Assembly (NCBI GenBank): GCA_028279985.1
Contig: JANQMR010000037.1
Span: 62,001 to 126,000, forward strand
Reading direction: 5' to 3'
Source: Woeseiaceae bacterium
GTDB taxonomy: Bacteria > Pseudomonadota > Gammaproteobacteria > Steroidobacterales > Woeseiaceae
Length of the DNA: 64,000 bases
In this document: piece after piece, positions 1-8,547 of the stretch
Numbering within the stretch: position 1 is the first letter of the stretch
Layout: each line of letters starts with the position of its first letter
Translations under genes and position numbers: made by a program
The notes under the pieces: model-generated
What the model saw: the letters and a program-made list of their open reading frames with translations, nothing else
Told to the model about the DNA's origin: nothing
The model's database searches: none

Positions 1-2623
1 CCGCGATCGACGCATTGGCCTTGCCGGAGGTCTCGGACTCGCCGCCGAACGCCCAGAAGTATCCGAAGGGCCAGGAATCCTGCATGGCGTCGAGACGGGG
101 CTCGATCGCGGCGTTGACATCCGCGGCCGTGAATCCTTCGTCCAGCAGCGAGGAAACGGTGACGGTACGCAGGCGATCGCGCCGCATGATTTCGCCCGGC
201 TGCCAGACCAGCCGCGGCCTGGCAACCTGGCCGAGCGGCACCGAGCGGCCGGTGGCCTGGGAGTACACGCTCAAACCCGCCAGCCGGGACGGGTCGATCA
301 AGCGGCGGCAGCGATCGGTCAGCTCGACACACTCGATTTCCGCCGCCGAGCGCATGACGATCGGGATCAGTTTGTCGTCTTCTCGGTATTCGGTCGTTTC
401 CAGGCCGGTCAGATAAGTCTGCAAGGAGATTGCGGTGTCCTGGTGACTGACACCGGCCAGGCGCGCCCGGGTCTCGTCGATTTCGACGACGAGCTTCTTG
501 GAACGTGCGCCCCAATCGTCGGTCACCTGCCGTGCGCCGGGCACTTCCCTCAGTGCTTCGACGACCTCATCGACGATCTCGAACAGTCGGTCGTTCTCCC
601 GGCCCGACACCCTGATCTCGATTGGGCTGGTCACCGGCGGGCCCAGCGGCAGCGGACGTACATCGGCGATCGCATCCGGATAGTTCTCCGCGACATGACG
701 ATCGACCTGCGCCATCAGGGTATCGAGACCGTCGGTGCCGGTCGCGTTGACGAGTATGAATCCGTAGGCCGGATCGGTCGGCTCCGGGTTATACGACAAC
801 AGGAACTTCGGCGCACCCTGCCCGACGAACGCACCCCAGTTCACGACGCCGGCTCCGTCGTTCGATGCCGCCATCAGCTCGTCCGCCATAAAACGTTCCA
901 CCCCGGCGACGATCGCGTCGGTGCGATCGATCGGCGACCCGGCCGGCAGCTCGAGCTCGATCGTAAAGCTGGCCCGGTCGTTCGGTGGAAAAAAGATGTT
1001 GGGGATGGCGCCGAATCCCGCGAGGGAAACGACGAATACCGCAGACACGCCGGCGAGGCTCCACCAGGGACGTCTGACCAGCCCGATCAGGATACCCCGA
1101 TACGTCCGGTAGAACCTGGAGTCGAGCTCCTCGGTCCCTGCCTTTCCTCCGGCTTTCAAGAACGTGACGCTCAGCACCGGTATCAAGGTCAAAGTCAAAA
1201 ACCAGGAACAAAGCAGGGTGATCGTAACGACTTTGAACAGCGGCGCCGTGTACTCCCCGGTGTTGGACTCGGCGAGAAAGATCGGCAGGAAGGCGGCCGC
1301 CGTCGTCAACGACGAAATCAGGAGCGGCCCGCGCAACTCCGCCGCCGAATCGATCGCCGCCTGCCGTGCCGTCTTGCCTCGCGCCATCTGTACCACCGTC
1401 GATTCGGACATCACGATGGCATTGTCCACGAGCATACCGAGCGCGATGATCAGCGACGCCAGCGACATCTGGTCGATACCGATGTCGAAAACGGACATGA
1501 CCAGAAAAGACGTGATCATCGTGCACGGAATCAGGCTCGCGACGACCAGCCCGGTTCGAAGGCCGAGGAATACCAGCATCACCAACGCGACAATGGCCAC
1601 TGCCTGCAGGAGATTGCGGACGAAGTCGCCGACTTTTTCGGCCACAGCATCCGACTGAAACTGGACCAGATCGAACTCCACCCCGACCGGGTACACGTGT
1701 TTGGCGCGGTCGATGACCTGCCGAATCGCATCGCCGAGGTCCAGGATGTTGCCGCCCTCCCGGAGCGATACGGCAAGGCCCAGCGCGGGCTCGCCGTTGT
1801 AACGCATCCGGTACCGCGGTGGATCGACGTAGCCGCGCGTCACGGTCGCGATGTCCTGCAGCCGGACGACATCGCTGCGCTGTGGCAAATTGAGCACCGT
1901 CTGCCTGAGCTCTTCCACGGACTGAAAGCTTCCCGACGGCTCGAGCACGATACGCTCGTAAGGGGTGCTGAAGTCTCCGCCGGGCAGGATGATGTTGCGC
2001 GCGCTCAGCAACTGCTGAAGCTGGATCGGCGAGAGGCCGAATTCCGCGAGACGGGCATTGTCGTATTCGACGAACAGGCGTTCGTCCTGGGCGCCGACGA
2101 TGTCCACCTTGGCGGCTTCGGGGATGAACAGCAATTCGTTACGGACCTCGTCCGCAATCTCCTTCAGCGACCGGTAGTCGAAGCCGTCGCCGGTCAGGGC
2201 GATGATCGAACCGAAGACGTCGCCGAACTCGTCGTTTACCTCCGGACCGACGACGCCCTCGGGCAGTTCCGAACGGGCGCGTTCGACCTTGCGACGCAGG
2301 TTGTCCCAGATAGGACGCATCTCCGTATACTGTTCGCTGATGTTGACGTAGATGATCGACACGCCGGCCTTGGACGTGCTGGACACGTAGTCGAGTTCCG
2401 GGATCTCCTGGACGACCTTCTCCAGCTTGTCCGTGACCAGCAGCTCCACGCGCTCGGGGCTCGCGCCCGGGAAATACGTCTGCACCAGAGCCGTGCGGAT
2501 GATGAAGCCCGGGTCCTCGCTTCTCGGCATGTCGACGTAAGCGGCCACGCCGGAAAACAGGACGACGATCAGCGCCGCGAAGAATATCCGGTTCTTCTCG
2601 ATCGCAAGCCGGGTGATGTCCAT
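1..2623 (-). CDS. RND-family efflux pump permease (partial, 3' end outside window)
   Basis: This is the inner-membrane proton-driven pump of a tripartite efflux system. About 874 residues are visible and the C-terminus is cut by the window edge; relatives are roughly 1030-1050 residues. The start at 2623 gives MDITRLAIEKNRIFF, a first transmembrane segment, then PRSEDPGF and FPGASPERVE, which match the conserved N-terminal porter region of the AcrB superfamily. The last visible residues (WPFGYFWAFGG...SGKANAS) correspond to the periplasmic loop just before the final membrane bundle. It follows the membrane-fusion gene by 12 bp and is the third gene of the operon. The substrate cannot be deduced. 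Long open frames on the opposite strand here are antisense shadows. Confidence 0.9.
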   Translation of the reverse strand, partial: MDITRLAIEKNRIFFAALIVVLFSGVAAYVDMPRSEDPGFIIRTALVQTYFPGASPERVELLVTDKLEKVVQEIPELDYVSSTSKAGVSIIYVNISEQYTEMRPIWDNLRRKVERARSELPEGVVGPEVNDEFGDVFGSIIALTGDGFDYRSLKEIADEVRNELLFIPEAAKVDIVGAQDERLFVEYDNARLAEFGLSPIQLQQLLSARNIILPGGDFSTPYERIVLEPSGSFQSVEELRQTVLNLPQRSDVVRLQDIATVTRGYVDPPRYRMRYNGEPALGLAVSLREGGNILDLGDAIRQVIDRAKHVYPVGVEFDLVQFQSDAVAEKVGDFVRNLLQAVAIVALVMLVFLGLRTGLVVASLIPCTMITSFLVMSVFDIGIDQMSLASLIIALGMLVDNAIVMSESTVVQMARGKTARQAAIDSAAELRGPLLISSLTTAAAFLPIFLAESNTGEYTAPLFKVVTITLLCSWFLTLTLIPVLSVTFLKAGGKAGTEELDSRFYRTYRGILIGLVRRPWWSLAGVSAVFVVSLAGFGAIPNIFFPPNDRASFTIELELPAGSPIDRTDAIVAGVERFMADELMAASNDGAGVVNWGAFVGQGAPKFLLSYNPEPTDPAYGFILVNATGTDGLDTLMAQVDRHVAENYPDAIADVRPLPLGPPVTSPIEIRVSGRENDRLFEIVDEVVEALREVPGARQVTDDWGARSKKLVVEIDETRARLAGVSHQDTAISLQTYLTGLETTEYREDDKLIPIVMRSAAEIECVELTDRCRRLIDPSRLAGLSVYSQATGRSVPLGQVARPRLVWQPGEIMRRDRLRTVTVSSLLDEGFTAADVNAAIEPRLDAMQDSWPFGYFWAFGGESETSGKANASIA

Positions 2624-2635
2624 CGGTCTTGCGCC

Positions 2636-3778
2636 TCAGGGCGACGGTTCGCCCGGCGCCCCGAGCAATGTGACTTCCTGTCCGGACGCCAGTCGACGCA
2701 CCCCGGCAGTCGCAATCAACTCCCCAACCTCGAGTCCCGCGGTAATGACGATACCTTCGGCGACCGCGGCGCCGACGTCCACCGACCGGCGTCGGGCGAA
2801 CAGTCGGTCGTCCGGACCGGGTTCGATGACGAATACGAAGCGTCCCTCACGATCCTCGCCGACCGATACATAAGGCACGATGGGGTTTTGGCCGGGTTCC
2901 GCGGTAGGAAACTCGAAGCGCACGTCCACCGTCATGCCGGAGCGCACCAGCTCACAGCCTTCCTCCAGCGCGACGGTGACCGGATAAGTCGTGGCGCCGG
3001 CGCCGGTGGCGACGCCGACTTCCTTGACAATACCGGTCAACACGCTGCCGGGCAGGGCCGACACCGTCGCCGTCACCGGCATGCCGTTCTCCACCCGCGA
3101 GATATCGGTCTCGGGCACGCTGACGACAAGCTCCGCGCAGCGACCGCAATTCAGGCGCACCACCGGCTGACCGGCTGACACGTTCTGATTGATCTCGACG
3201 AAAGTCCGGGCCACGATACATTGCTCGGGCGCGCTCAGGCTCGCGTAAGACAACTGCAGGCGCGCCGCTTCGACCTGTTGGGAAGCGGCGCGATACTGCG
3301 CCTCCGCCGACTCGGCCATCGCCCGCGCGGTGTCGAGCTCGGTCCGCGAAGCATTCTGGTTTTCGTACAGGTCGCGGGTACGCTCGTAGTTGGCATCCGC
3401 GTTACGGCGTTCCGCTTCCGCCCGTGCCAGCCCGGCCCGCGCCTCGTCGAGCCTGACCCGAAAATCCGAGGTATCGAGCGCGGCGATCGGGTCGCCCCGC
3501 GCAACTTCGCTGCCGACGTCGACGGGCCGCCGGATCAGCGTGCCGCCGACCCGGAAACTGAGGTCGGTCTCGAGCTCGGCGTGTGCGGTGCCCGAATAGG
3601 TTCGTGTCTCGGACGCGCCTTGCGCCAAGACGCGCGCGTACTGCACAGGCCGTACCAGCACCTCGCCGCGATCGACCTCCGGCTCACAGCCGGCGAAGAC
3701 CGCGGCGCCGGCGAGAGCGATCAGCGGTCCGCGCCGGCGCCGCGCTCGCGGATGTAGGTTTCGACTTCCTGAAACCAT
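2636..3778 (-). CDS. Efflux membrane fusion (periplasmic adaptor) lipoprotein, HlyD/AcrA family
   Basis: This periplasmic adaptor links the RND pump to the outer-membrane channel. The 380-residue product has a lipoprotein-like leader with lipobox AVFAGC, a biotinyl-lipoyl-like segment, a helical hairpin rich in Ala, Arg and Glu (about residues 95-165), then the beta-barrel (around VVSVPETDISRVENGMPV) and a membrane-proximal region. The ATG at 3778 was chosen because it precedes the signal sequence; it overlaps the end of the tolC-like gene by 58 bp, so a later non-ATG start is possible. Upstream in-frame sequence is antisense-frame noise within the tolC-like gene. It sits between channel and pump genes and is surely co-transcribed with them. 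Confidence 0.88.
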   Translation of the reverse strand: MVSGSRNLHPRARRRRGPLIALAGAAVFAGCEPEVDRGEVLVRPVQYARVLAQGASETRTYSGTAHAELETDLSFRVGGTLIRRPVDVGSEVARGDPIAALDTSDFRVRLDEARAGLARAEAERRNADANYERTRDLYENQNASRTELDTARAMAESAEAQYRAASQQVEAARLQLSYASLSAPEQCIVARTFVEINQNVSAGQPVVRLNCGRCAELVVSVPETDISRVENGMPVTATVSALPGSVLTGIVKEVGVATGAGATTYPVTVALEEGCELVRSGMTVDVRFEFPTAEPGQNPIVPYVSVGEDREGRFVFVIEPGPDDRLFARRRSVDVGAAVAEGIVITAGLEVGELIATAGVRRLASGQEVTLLGAPGEPSP

Positions 3779-6153
3779 GCTTCGGTACTCCCCGGGTCCA
3801 CCAACAAGGAAAAATCGCCCGTCGCCCGCAGGATGTCCACGACGTCGGCAAGATAGGCATACCGCGCATCGACGGCGCGAAGCCGGGCCGCCAGCGCGGC
3901 ATTCTGCGCGTCGATCAGCTCCGTCACCGATACCGCGCCGCGGCGGTAGGCGTCGGTGACCAGCGCCAGGTTCTCGCCTGCCGCCTCGGCGGCCTCCGCG
4001 GAAAACTCGAGCGACGGGTAGGTTCCCGATGCCTGCTGCAAAGCGACCCGCGTGCGTGCCTCGAGTTGCTCGGCCAGCGCGCGGCGGCGGCGCTCGGCCC
4101 GAAGCAGCGAGTAACGATCCCGATTGAGGCGTGCGCGCAGCGCGCCGCTGCTGAACAGCGGCCAGCTCGCCGACAAGCCGACACTCCAGGACTCGTCGTC
4201 CAGGCCGAGCTGGGACACCTCCGAGCCCGTGCCGCCGCGACCGAGGTTCGAACCCCAGGTGCCGCCCAAGCTGAGCTCCGGCACGTAGTATCGGCGCTTC
4301 GCCGCCAGCACCTGCCGTCCCTGCGCGGCGACGATGTCGTCGGCCTGTTTGAGTTCCGGCGAGCGCGCCAGCGATTGTCGAACGGAAAACTCCTGAAACA
4401 ACTCCCAAACCGCGGCGTTGTCGATGAAGGCGCGGAAACGCTCCTCTTCGAACAGGGCAATCGACCGGGTCAGATCCTCGTCGGCCGGCGTGAAACTCCG
4501 GTTCTGCGGTCGATTGAGAGTCTGATTGAAAGCCGTCAGCGCAACCCGCCTGTCCGCTTCGGCGCTAACGAGATCCTGTCGATCCGCGGCAAGCTCGCTT
4601 TCCCAGCGCAGCACGTCGGCGCGTCCGGAGGCGCCTATCGACAAACGCAGGCGCGCGAGCTCCAGGTTCGCGCGGGTGACTTCCAGATTCGAGCGCCGCA
4701 CCGTTTCGAGCGCCCGCGCCCGCAACACGGTAATGTAGTTCTGTGCCGCGGACTGCAGGGTATCCAGGACTTCGGCCCGATAGGCATGACCGGAGGCGCG
4801 TTCGAGAAAACCTGCGATCACCAGCGCCGCACGCAGGTCGTCCGAGTACAGGACCTGGCTTCCCGAGATCTCGGCGTCGGTGCTTCGTTCCGGCTGCACC
4901 AGCGGATTGGCGCGGTCTTCGTCGATTCGTGCGGCAAGCACGCCGATGCCCAGTTGCGGCAGGAGCTGCGATCGCGCGAGCCTCACGTCCTCGCCGGCGG
5001 CGAGCGGGTCGACGGCCGCCACGTCCAGACTCAGATTGGCCTCCAGCGCTTCGGCCATCGCATCGGCGAGGCTCAGCGGTTCCCCCGCCTCCAGCGCCTC
5101 GGCATACAGTTGTTCCGCATCGGCCAGCACCGCATAACGCGGATAAAAGCCGATTGCGCTTGCCGTGCGCATATTGATTGCCAGCCGCTGCGGCTCCGAA
5201 ATCCGGACGTCGATTTCGCCCGGTTCGTCGCCCAAGAGAATGCGCTGGACGTTCAGCGCCAGGCGTCGCGTGTATCGCACGGCATCCTCCGCGCGGCCGC
5301 TGGATGCCATCAGCAGTCCATAGGCGAGTTCCGCGCGCCCGAGTATCGAGAAGCTGGGCAGGCGTTTCTCGATCAGGCCTTGGGCCAAGGCCCGGATGCC
5401 GTCCTCGTCGAGCCTTAGCAAAGGTCCGAGGAAAACGGCGTCGGCCTCGTCCGGAATCGACTCCAGCAGATCGGAAACCGAGTCCTCGAAGGCGATGAAC
5501 GTCGTCCCGACGTTCAGCCGCGCCTCGATCTCCTGCGCCTTGCCGGATACCAGCACCGGTATGGACTCCAGTGTCAGGTGATCGACGACAATGGCGAGAT
5601 GCCGGAAGCCCACGGCGTCGTGAAAAACCTCGATGGCTTCGTCCACCGTCGTTTGCCCGGGCGTCGCCTGACCTTCTTCCGCCAGGCGCACGCTCGCCAG
5701 ATAGGTGAAGTTGTGCTTGCCGCTGGCGATCCGGTTCCGCCAGCGCGCGGCCGGGAACGACTGCAGTTGCGCATCGGCGACGAAGGCCGCAATGACCGGC
5801 TTGGGCAGTTCCTCGATTCGCGCCGCCTGATGCGAGGCCGAAAGGCCCATCGTGATCACGATGTCCACTTCGGGGTCGTCGAGCAGCTTGCCTATCGCAG
5901 CGCGGACGCCGATCAGGGACCAGCCGCCATCGAGGCGCTTATCGGCGGGCAGTTCGATGTCGAATTCGTCGCCGACCAGCGCCCGAATCTCCGACTCGAG
6001 CTGCGTTATCGGCACCAGCGACCGCGGCTCGGGGCCGTCCTCAACGATGCCTATGATCGTCTGCGACCGGGCCGGCGAGACCCAGGCCGGCAACGACACC
6101 GCCAACATGACCGCCAACAAAACGGCAATCGGCGCAGGCTGTCGTCGGGGCAT
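3721..6153 (-). CDS. TolC-like outer-membrane channel with N-terminal ABC-binding-protein-like domain
   Basis: The 810-residue product is nearly twice the length of a standard TolC-family protein. A signal peptide (MPRRQPAPIAVLLAVML...) is followed by about 310 residues that read like an ABC-type uncharacterised transport periplasmic component (PF04392-like): alternating beta/alpha segments such as VDIVITMGLS, HLAIVVDHL and ADAVFLGPLL. From about residue 345 a typical TolC tail follows (LSLADAMAEALEANLSLDVAAV), with two outer-membrane-efflux repeats including EVTRANLELARLRLSIG and RRGAVSVTELIDAQNAAL. The start at 6153 is preferred over upstream in-frame starts because it directly precedes the signal peptide. 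It is first in the efflux operon. The role of the N-terminal domain is unknown; ligand sensing is speculation. Confidence 0.85.
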   Translation of the reverse strand: MPRRQPAPIAVLLAVMLAVSLPAWVSPARSQTIIGIVEDGPEPRSLVPITQLESEIRALVGDEFDIELPADKRLDGGWSLIGVRAAIGKLLDDPEVDIVITMGLSASHQAARIEELPKPVIAAFVADAQLQSFPAARWRNRIASGKHNFTYLASVRLAEEGQATPGQTTVDEAIEVFHDAVGFRHLAIVVDHLTLESIPVLVSGKAQEIEARLNVGTTFIAFEDSVSDLLESIPDEADAVFLGPLLRLDEDGIRALAQGLIEKRLPSFSILGRAELAYGLLMASSGRAEDAVRYTRRLALNVQRILLGDEPGEIDVRISEPQRLAINMRTASAIGFYPRYAVLADAEQLYAEALEAGEPLSLADAMAEALEANLSLDVAAVDPLAAGEDVRLARSQLLPQLGIGVLAARIDEDRANPLVQPERSTDAEISGSQVLYSDDLRAALVIAGFLERASGHAYRAEVLDTLQSAAQNYITVLRARALETVRRSNLEVTRANLELARLRLSIGASGRADVLRWESELAADRQDLVSAEADRRVALTAFNQTLNRPQNRSFTPADEDLTRSIALFEEERFRAFIDNAAVWELFQEFSVRQSLARSPELKQADDIVAAQGRQVLAAKRRYYVPELSLGGTWGSNLGRGGTGSEVSQLGLDDESWSVGLSASWPLFSSGALRARLNRDRYSLLRAERRRRALAEQLEARTRVALQQASGTYPSLEFSAEAAEAAGENLALVTDAYRRGAVSVTELIDAQNAALAARLRAVDARYAYLADVVDILRATGDFSLLVDPGSTEAWFQEVETYIRERGAGADR

Positions 6154-6360
6154 GGTGTGCGGAATCACAGGCTTTGCGTGTCGTGGATTCTGGGACGCCC
6201 GCGCCGGGCTTGCGAAGCGCATCGGAACGGTCACATGCTGTCTCGGGAATGGTGCCTGACGGCGGGATGGACCACAAGGCACGGTTTTCGAAGGCCATTT
6301 GCCGCGACAGATGTGATTCCGGCGCCAGATGTGACTCCTGGAAGGGATGGTTTCTTCTTG

Positions 6361-6384
6361 TCACCTACCTAATCAGGTAGGTGA
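6361..6384. promoter_or_regulatory. Perfect 10-bp inverted repeat upstream of the efflux operon
   Basis: TCACCTACCT, a 4-bp spacer and AGGTAGGTGA form a perfect palindrome about 200 bp upstream of the tolC-like start, in the divergent region with the GntR gene. Its length and symmetry resemble a TetR- or GntR-type operator. The cognate regulator is not identified. Confidence 0.6.
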
Positions 6385-6567
6385 GTAGACCCGCAATATT
6401 CCCTAGAATCGGGGGTGCGACCGTAATTGGTCGCCGACGCCCTCTACCGGAGCCAACGGCGAACCAACCGCAGGTCGTATGCACTGGACGCGGACGGCAG
6501 TCCGCTCACAGTCCGTCAATACCGCGGGGGCGGAGCTTGGGCGTAAAAATTCGCCCTTGGAGGAGTT
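6385..6567. promoter_or_regulatory. Leader region of the GntR gene with two short inverted repeats
   Basis: The remainder of the 414-bp gap between the efflux operon and the GntR gene has no convincing gene. It holds GCGACC-N6-GGTCGC at 6417-6434 and GGGCG-N8-CGCCC at 6539-6556. The second lies just before the strong Shine-Dalgarno sequence (GGAGGAG) of the GntR gene and could be an autoregulatory operator or an mRNA hairpin. Confidence 0.4.
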
Positions 6568-7212
6568 ATGCACTCGGGCCTAAACAAGAGCGACCACATC
6601 TACTGGTCCCTCAAAGCGAAGGTCATCGCTTACGAGTTCTCTCAAGGCAAACGCATCTACATCGGACCGATTGCCGAACACTTCGGCGTCAGCACCACGC
6701 CGGTCCGTGAATCCCTGAACCGGCTGGCTGCCGAGGGCCTGGTGCTCAAGGCGAAGCGAAAAGGATTCGTGGCATTGACCCTGAGAAAGAACCACGTCAG
6801 GAAACAATACGAGTCCACGCGACAGCTACTGTCGGACGAGCTCGGACGCCTGAGCCTCGCGATGCGCAAAAAGATGCCCGGCTTCGAACCGGTCGCCGCC
6901 TTGTCGGCGCGGGTCAACCGGCGCCCGCGTACCGATGTCGGAGCGCTCGCCGGGCTGACCGCCGAAGTGTTCGCAAGTATCGGCGCATTCGCGAACAAGC
7001 CGCATGTCGACCTGTCGATCGGCCGCGCCAACGATCATCTCTATTACATTCGCACACTCGAGTGCCAGCGTCTGGAGCACGTGCAGAGCGAACTGGCCTG
7101 TTTTTGCGAGTTGTTTCTCGCCGGAGAATGCCGGGAGCTGGTCGCGGCGGTTGGCGACTATCACGCACGACGGTTGAAGTTGCTGCCGGAGTTGTTTCCC
7201 GATAAGGAATAG
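6568..7212 (+). CDS. GntR-family transcriptional regulator
   Basis: The 214-residue protein has an N-terminal GntR-type winged helix: IYIGPIAEHFGVSTTPVRES is the helix-turn-helix and LNRLAAEGLVLKAKRKGF the wing. The C-terminal part is helical and lacks an obvious FCD metal-binding signature, so the effector class is open. An excellent GGAGGAG ribosome site stands immediately before the ATG. The stop codon is 17 bp before the chosen ATG of the lasso-B2-like gene, and the alternative GTG start of that gene overlaps it by one base, so the two are very probably translated from one transcript. Confidence 0.85.
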   Translation: MHSGLNKSDHIYWSLKAKVIAYEFSQGKRIYIGPIAEHFGVSTTPVRESLNRLAAEGLVLKAKRKGFVALTLRKNHVRKQYESTRQLLSDELGRLSLAMRKKMPGFEPVAALSARVNRRPRTDVGALAGLTAEVFASIGAFANKPHVDLSIGRANDHLYYIRTLECQRLEHVQSELACFCELFLAGECRELVAAVGDYHARRLKLLPELFPDKE

Positions 7213-7229
7213 TGGGACGGGTTCCCGTC

Positions 7230-7955
7230 ATGTCGACTCCGGTTCATCTACTAGCGCGAGACACATACGCATGTTTGGCAAACAGCCGGCTGGTGTTTTC
7301 CGATCTGCGTGCCGATCGGTATAGCTGCCTCAGTCAAGCCAACACAAAAGCCGCTCTTCGCCTGTTTCCCGCTTTCCAAAGCGAAGACGAAGCAATCGTT
7401 TCGGAAACACACCCGCTCGACTACGATGAAACCCGCCGGGTATTGGCGGCCCTCGACGCGAATGGCCTGCTGGCCGCCGATCCCGCGAACGGCAAGACAG
7501 CAGCGCCCGTGCGCGTAGAAGCTCCCACGCACAACCCGTTTTCCGACTCGTCCGCATCCGCTTCACGCGCGACGCTCGCACACAAGCTGGGCTTTCTCGA
7601 AGCATGCATAAACGCATCGGCCCAACTACGGTTTTTGGCCATTCGACGAGTTGTCCGACGTGTAGAGATCCGCAAACATCGGCGTCTGCGGCGGGCACGC
7701 CGGGACAACGACGCCCTGCATGAACTGACTGCCGTTTTCCACCGCCTTCGCCCGTACTATGTACGCGCGTACCTCTGCCGCTTCGATTCTCTTGCGCTTA
7801 TCGAATTTCTTGCCCACTTCGACCACTATCCCCAATGGGTGTTCGGTGTCACCACCGAGCCGTTTGGCGCTCACTGCTGGGTCCAGGCACGAGACCGCGT
7901 ATTGAACGACTCGGTCGAACGCGTAAGACAGTACACGCCGATCATGGTTTTCTGA
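7230..7955 (+). CDS. Lasso-peptide B2 (McjB)-like transglutaminase-fold protein, orphan
   Basis: The 241-residue product has the C-terminal signature of the lasso-peptide biosynthesis B2/McjB family (transglutaminase-like core, PF13471-like): YLCRFDSLALIEFL, then WVFGVTTEPFGAHCWVQ, then DRVLNDSVERVRQYTPI. The presumed catalytic triad is Cys183, His215 and Asp227 counted from the ATG at 7230. The N-terminal LVFSDLRADRYSCL resembles the usual N-terminal portion of B2 proteins. In known systems this protease removes the leader from a precursor peptide before an asparagine-synthetase-like cyclase (C protein) acts. No such cyclase or recognisable precursor is nearby, so the substrate is unknown. 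A GTG start at 7212 would overlap the GntR stop by one base. Confidence 0.75.
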   Translation: MSTPVHLLARDTYACLANSRLVFSDLRADRYSCLSQANTKAALRLFPAFQSEDEAIVSETHPLDYDETRRVLAALDANGLLAADPANGKTAAPVRVEAPTHNPFSDSSASASRATLAHKLGFLEACINASAQLRFLAIRRVVRRVEIRKHRRLRRARRDNDALHELTAVFHRLRPYYVRAYLCRFDSLALIEFLAHFDHYPQWVFGVTTEPFGAHCWVQARDRVLNDSVERVRQYTPIMVF

Positions 7956-8019
7956 TTTCCAGGTAATTCGTCGTGTTTCGACACATCGCTGCGGCCGAAC
8001 CGTCAACACATCCGGTCTT

Positions 8020-8081
8020 GCTCCAATAACGGAGCAATCCTTCTACTTCTTTCTGAAAAACTCGGGCTCCGTATTCGGAGC
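8020..8081. promoter_or_regulatory. Paired GCTCC-N6-GGAGC operator boxes before the first XRE gene
   Basis: Box A (GCTCC aataac GGAGC) is at 8020-8035 and box B (GCTCC gtattc GGAGC) at 8066-8081, with starts 46 bp apart. Box B ends 6 bp before the presumed start codon. The same two-box arrangement with identical spacing recurs before the second XRE gene, so these are likely operators for these regulators. Confidence 0.7.
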
Positions 8082-8087
8082 AAGTCC

Positions 8088-8360
8088 TTGGGTGTCGTCC
8101 AGTCGCAAAACGATCAGCCGCAAAACGATAAGGCCGCCAAGCCGGAAGCGAAGAATGTCGTCGGCCCGCAAGTGAAACACTTTCGGACATCGAAGGGCTG
8201 GACCCAGGAACAATTGGCGGCCCGCTGCAACCTGCTGTGCTGGGACATCAGCCGCAGCACCTTGTCCAAAATCGAAGCGCGGGGCAGGAAAATCAGCGAC
8301 AAGGAAATCGCGTTGCTGGCCAAGGCGTTGAACGTCGGTATCGAACAGCTCTATCCCTAA
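8088..8360 (+). CDS. Small XRE-family transcriptional regulator, copy 1
   Basis: The 90-residue protein is essentially a single Cro/C1-type helix-turn-helix domain (VGPQVKHFRTSKGWTQEQLA followed by ISRSTLSKIEARGRKISDKE). The TTG start at 8088 is placed by alignment with copy 2: both starts lie exactly 6 bp after operator box B. Compared with copy 2 it has an extra polar stretch of about 21 residues after the start (GVVQSQNDQPQ...). No ribosome site is visible, so a later start or leaderless translation is possible. It likely binds the GCTCC-N6-GGAGC boxes; this is inference from position and duplication. Confidence 0.8.
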   Translation: MGVVQSQNDQPQNDKAAKPEAKNVVGPQVKHFRTSKGWTQEQLAARCNLLCWDISRSTLSKIEARGRKISDKEIALLAKALNVGIEQLYP

Positions 8361-8479
8361 AAGTCGCTCTAGACGAAGGCCGGTTCACGGATATCTTGTT
8401 CACGGACGTCTTGACGAGCCGGACAACACGCAAGCTTCAATCGTCCTTCAATCGTCGTCGTACCGCCGTTCCGGCCGAT

Positions 8480-8541
8480 GCTCCGCCAGTGGAGCATTCC
8501 CCGCGTACCCGTCTGCAAGACTCGGGCTCCTGTCCAGGAGC
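8480..8541. promoter_or_regulatory. Paired GCTCC-N6-GGAGC operator boxes before the second XRE gene
   Basis: Box A (GCTCC gccagt GGAGC) is at 8480-8495 and box B (GCTCC tgtcca GGAGC) at 8526-8541. The start-to-start distance is again 46 bp and the distance from box B to the start codon again 6 bp. The arms are conserved while the central six bases differ in all four boxes, as expected for a dimeric repressor site. Confidence 0.7.
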
Positions 8542-8547
8542 GATTTC

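Noticed and set aside
443..3178. 911-codon open frame on the plus strand over the efflux genes
   Set aside because: It is antisense to the clearly recognised RND and adaptor genes, is rich in Arg/His/Asp and has no domain features; long antisense frames are expected at this GC content.
6385..8087. A lasso precursor peptide or McjC-like cyclase near the B2-like gene
   Set aside because: I found no short frame with a ribosome site and a plausible leader/core, and no asparagine-synthetase-like sequence.
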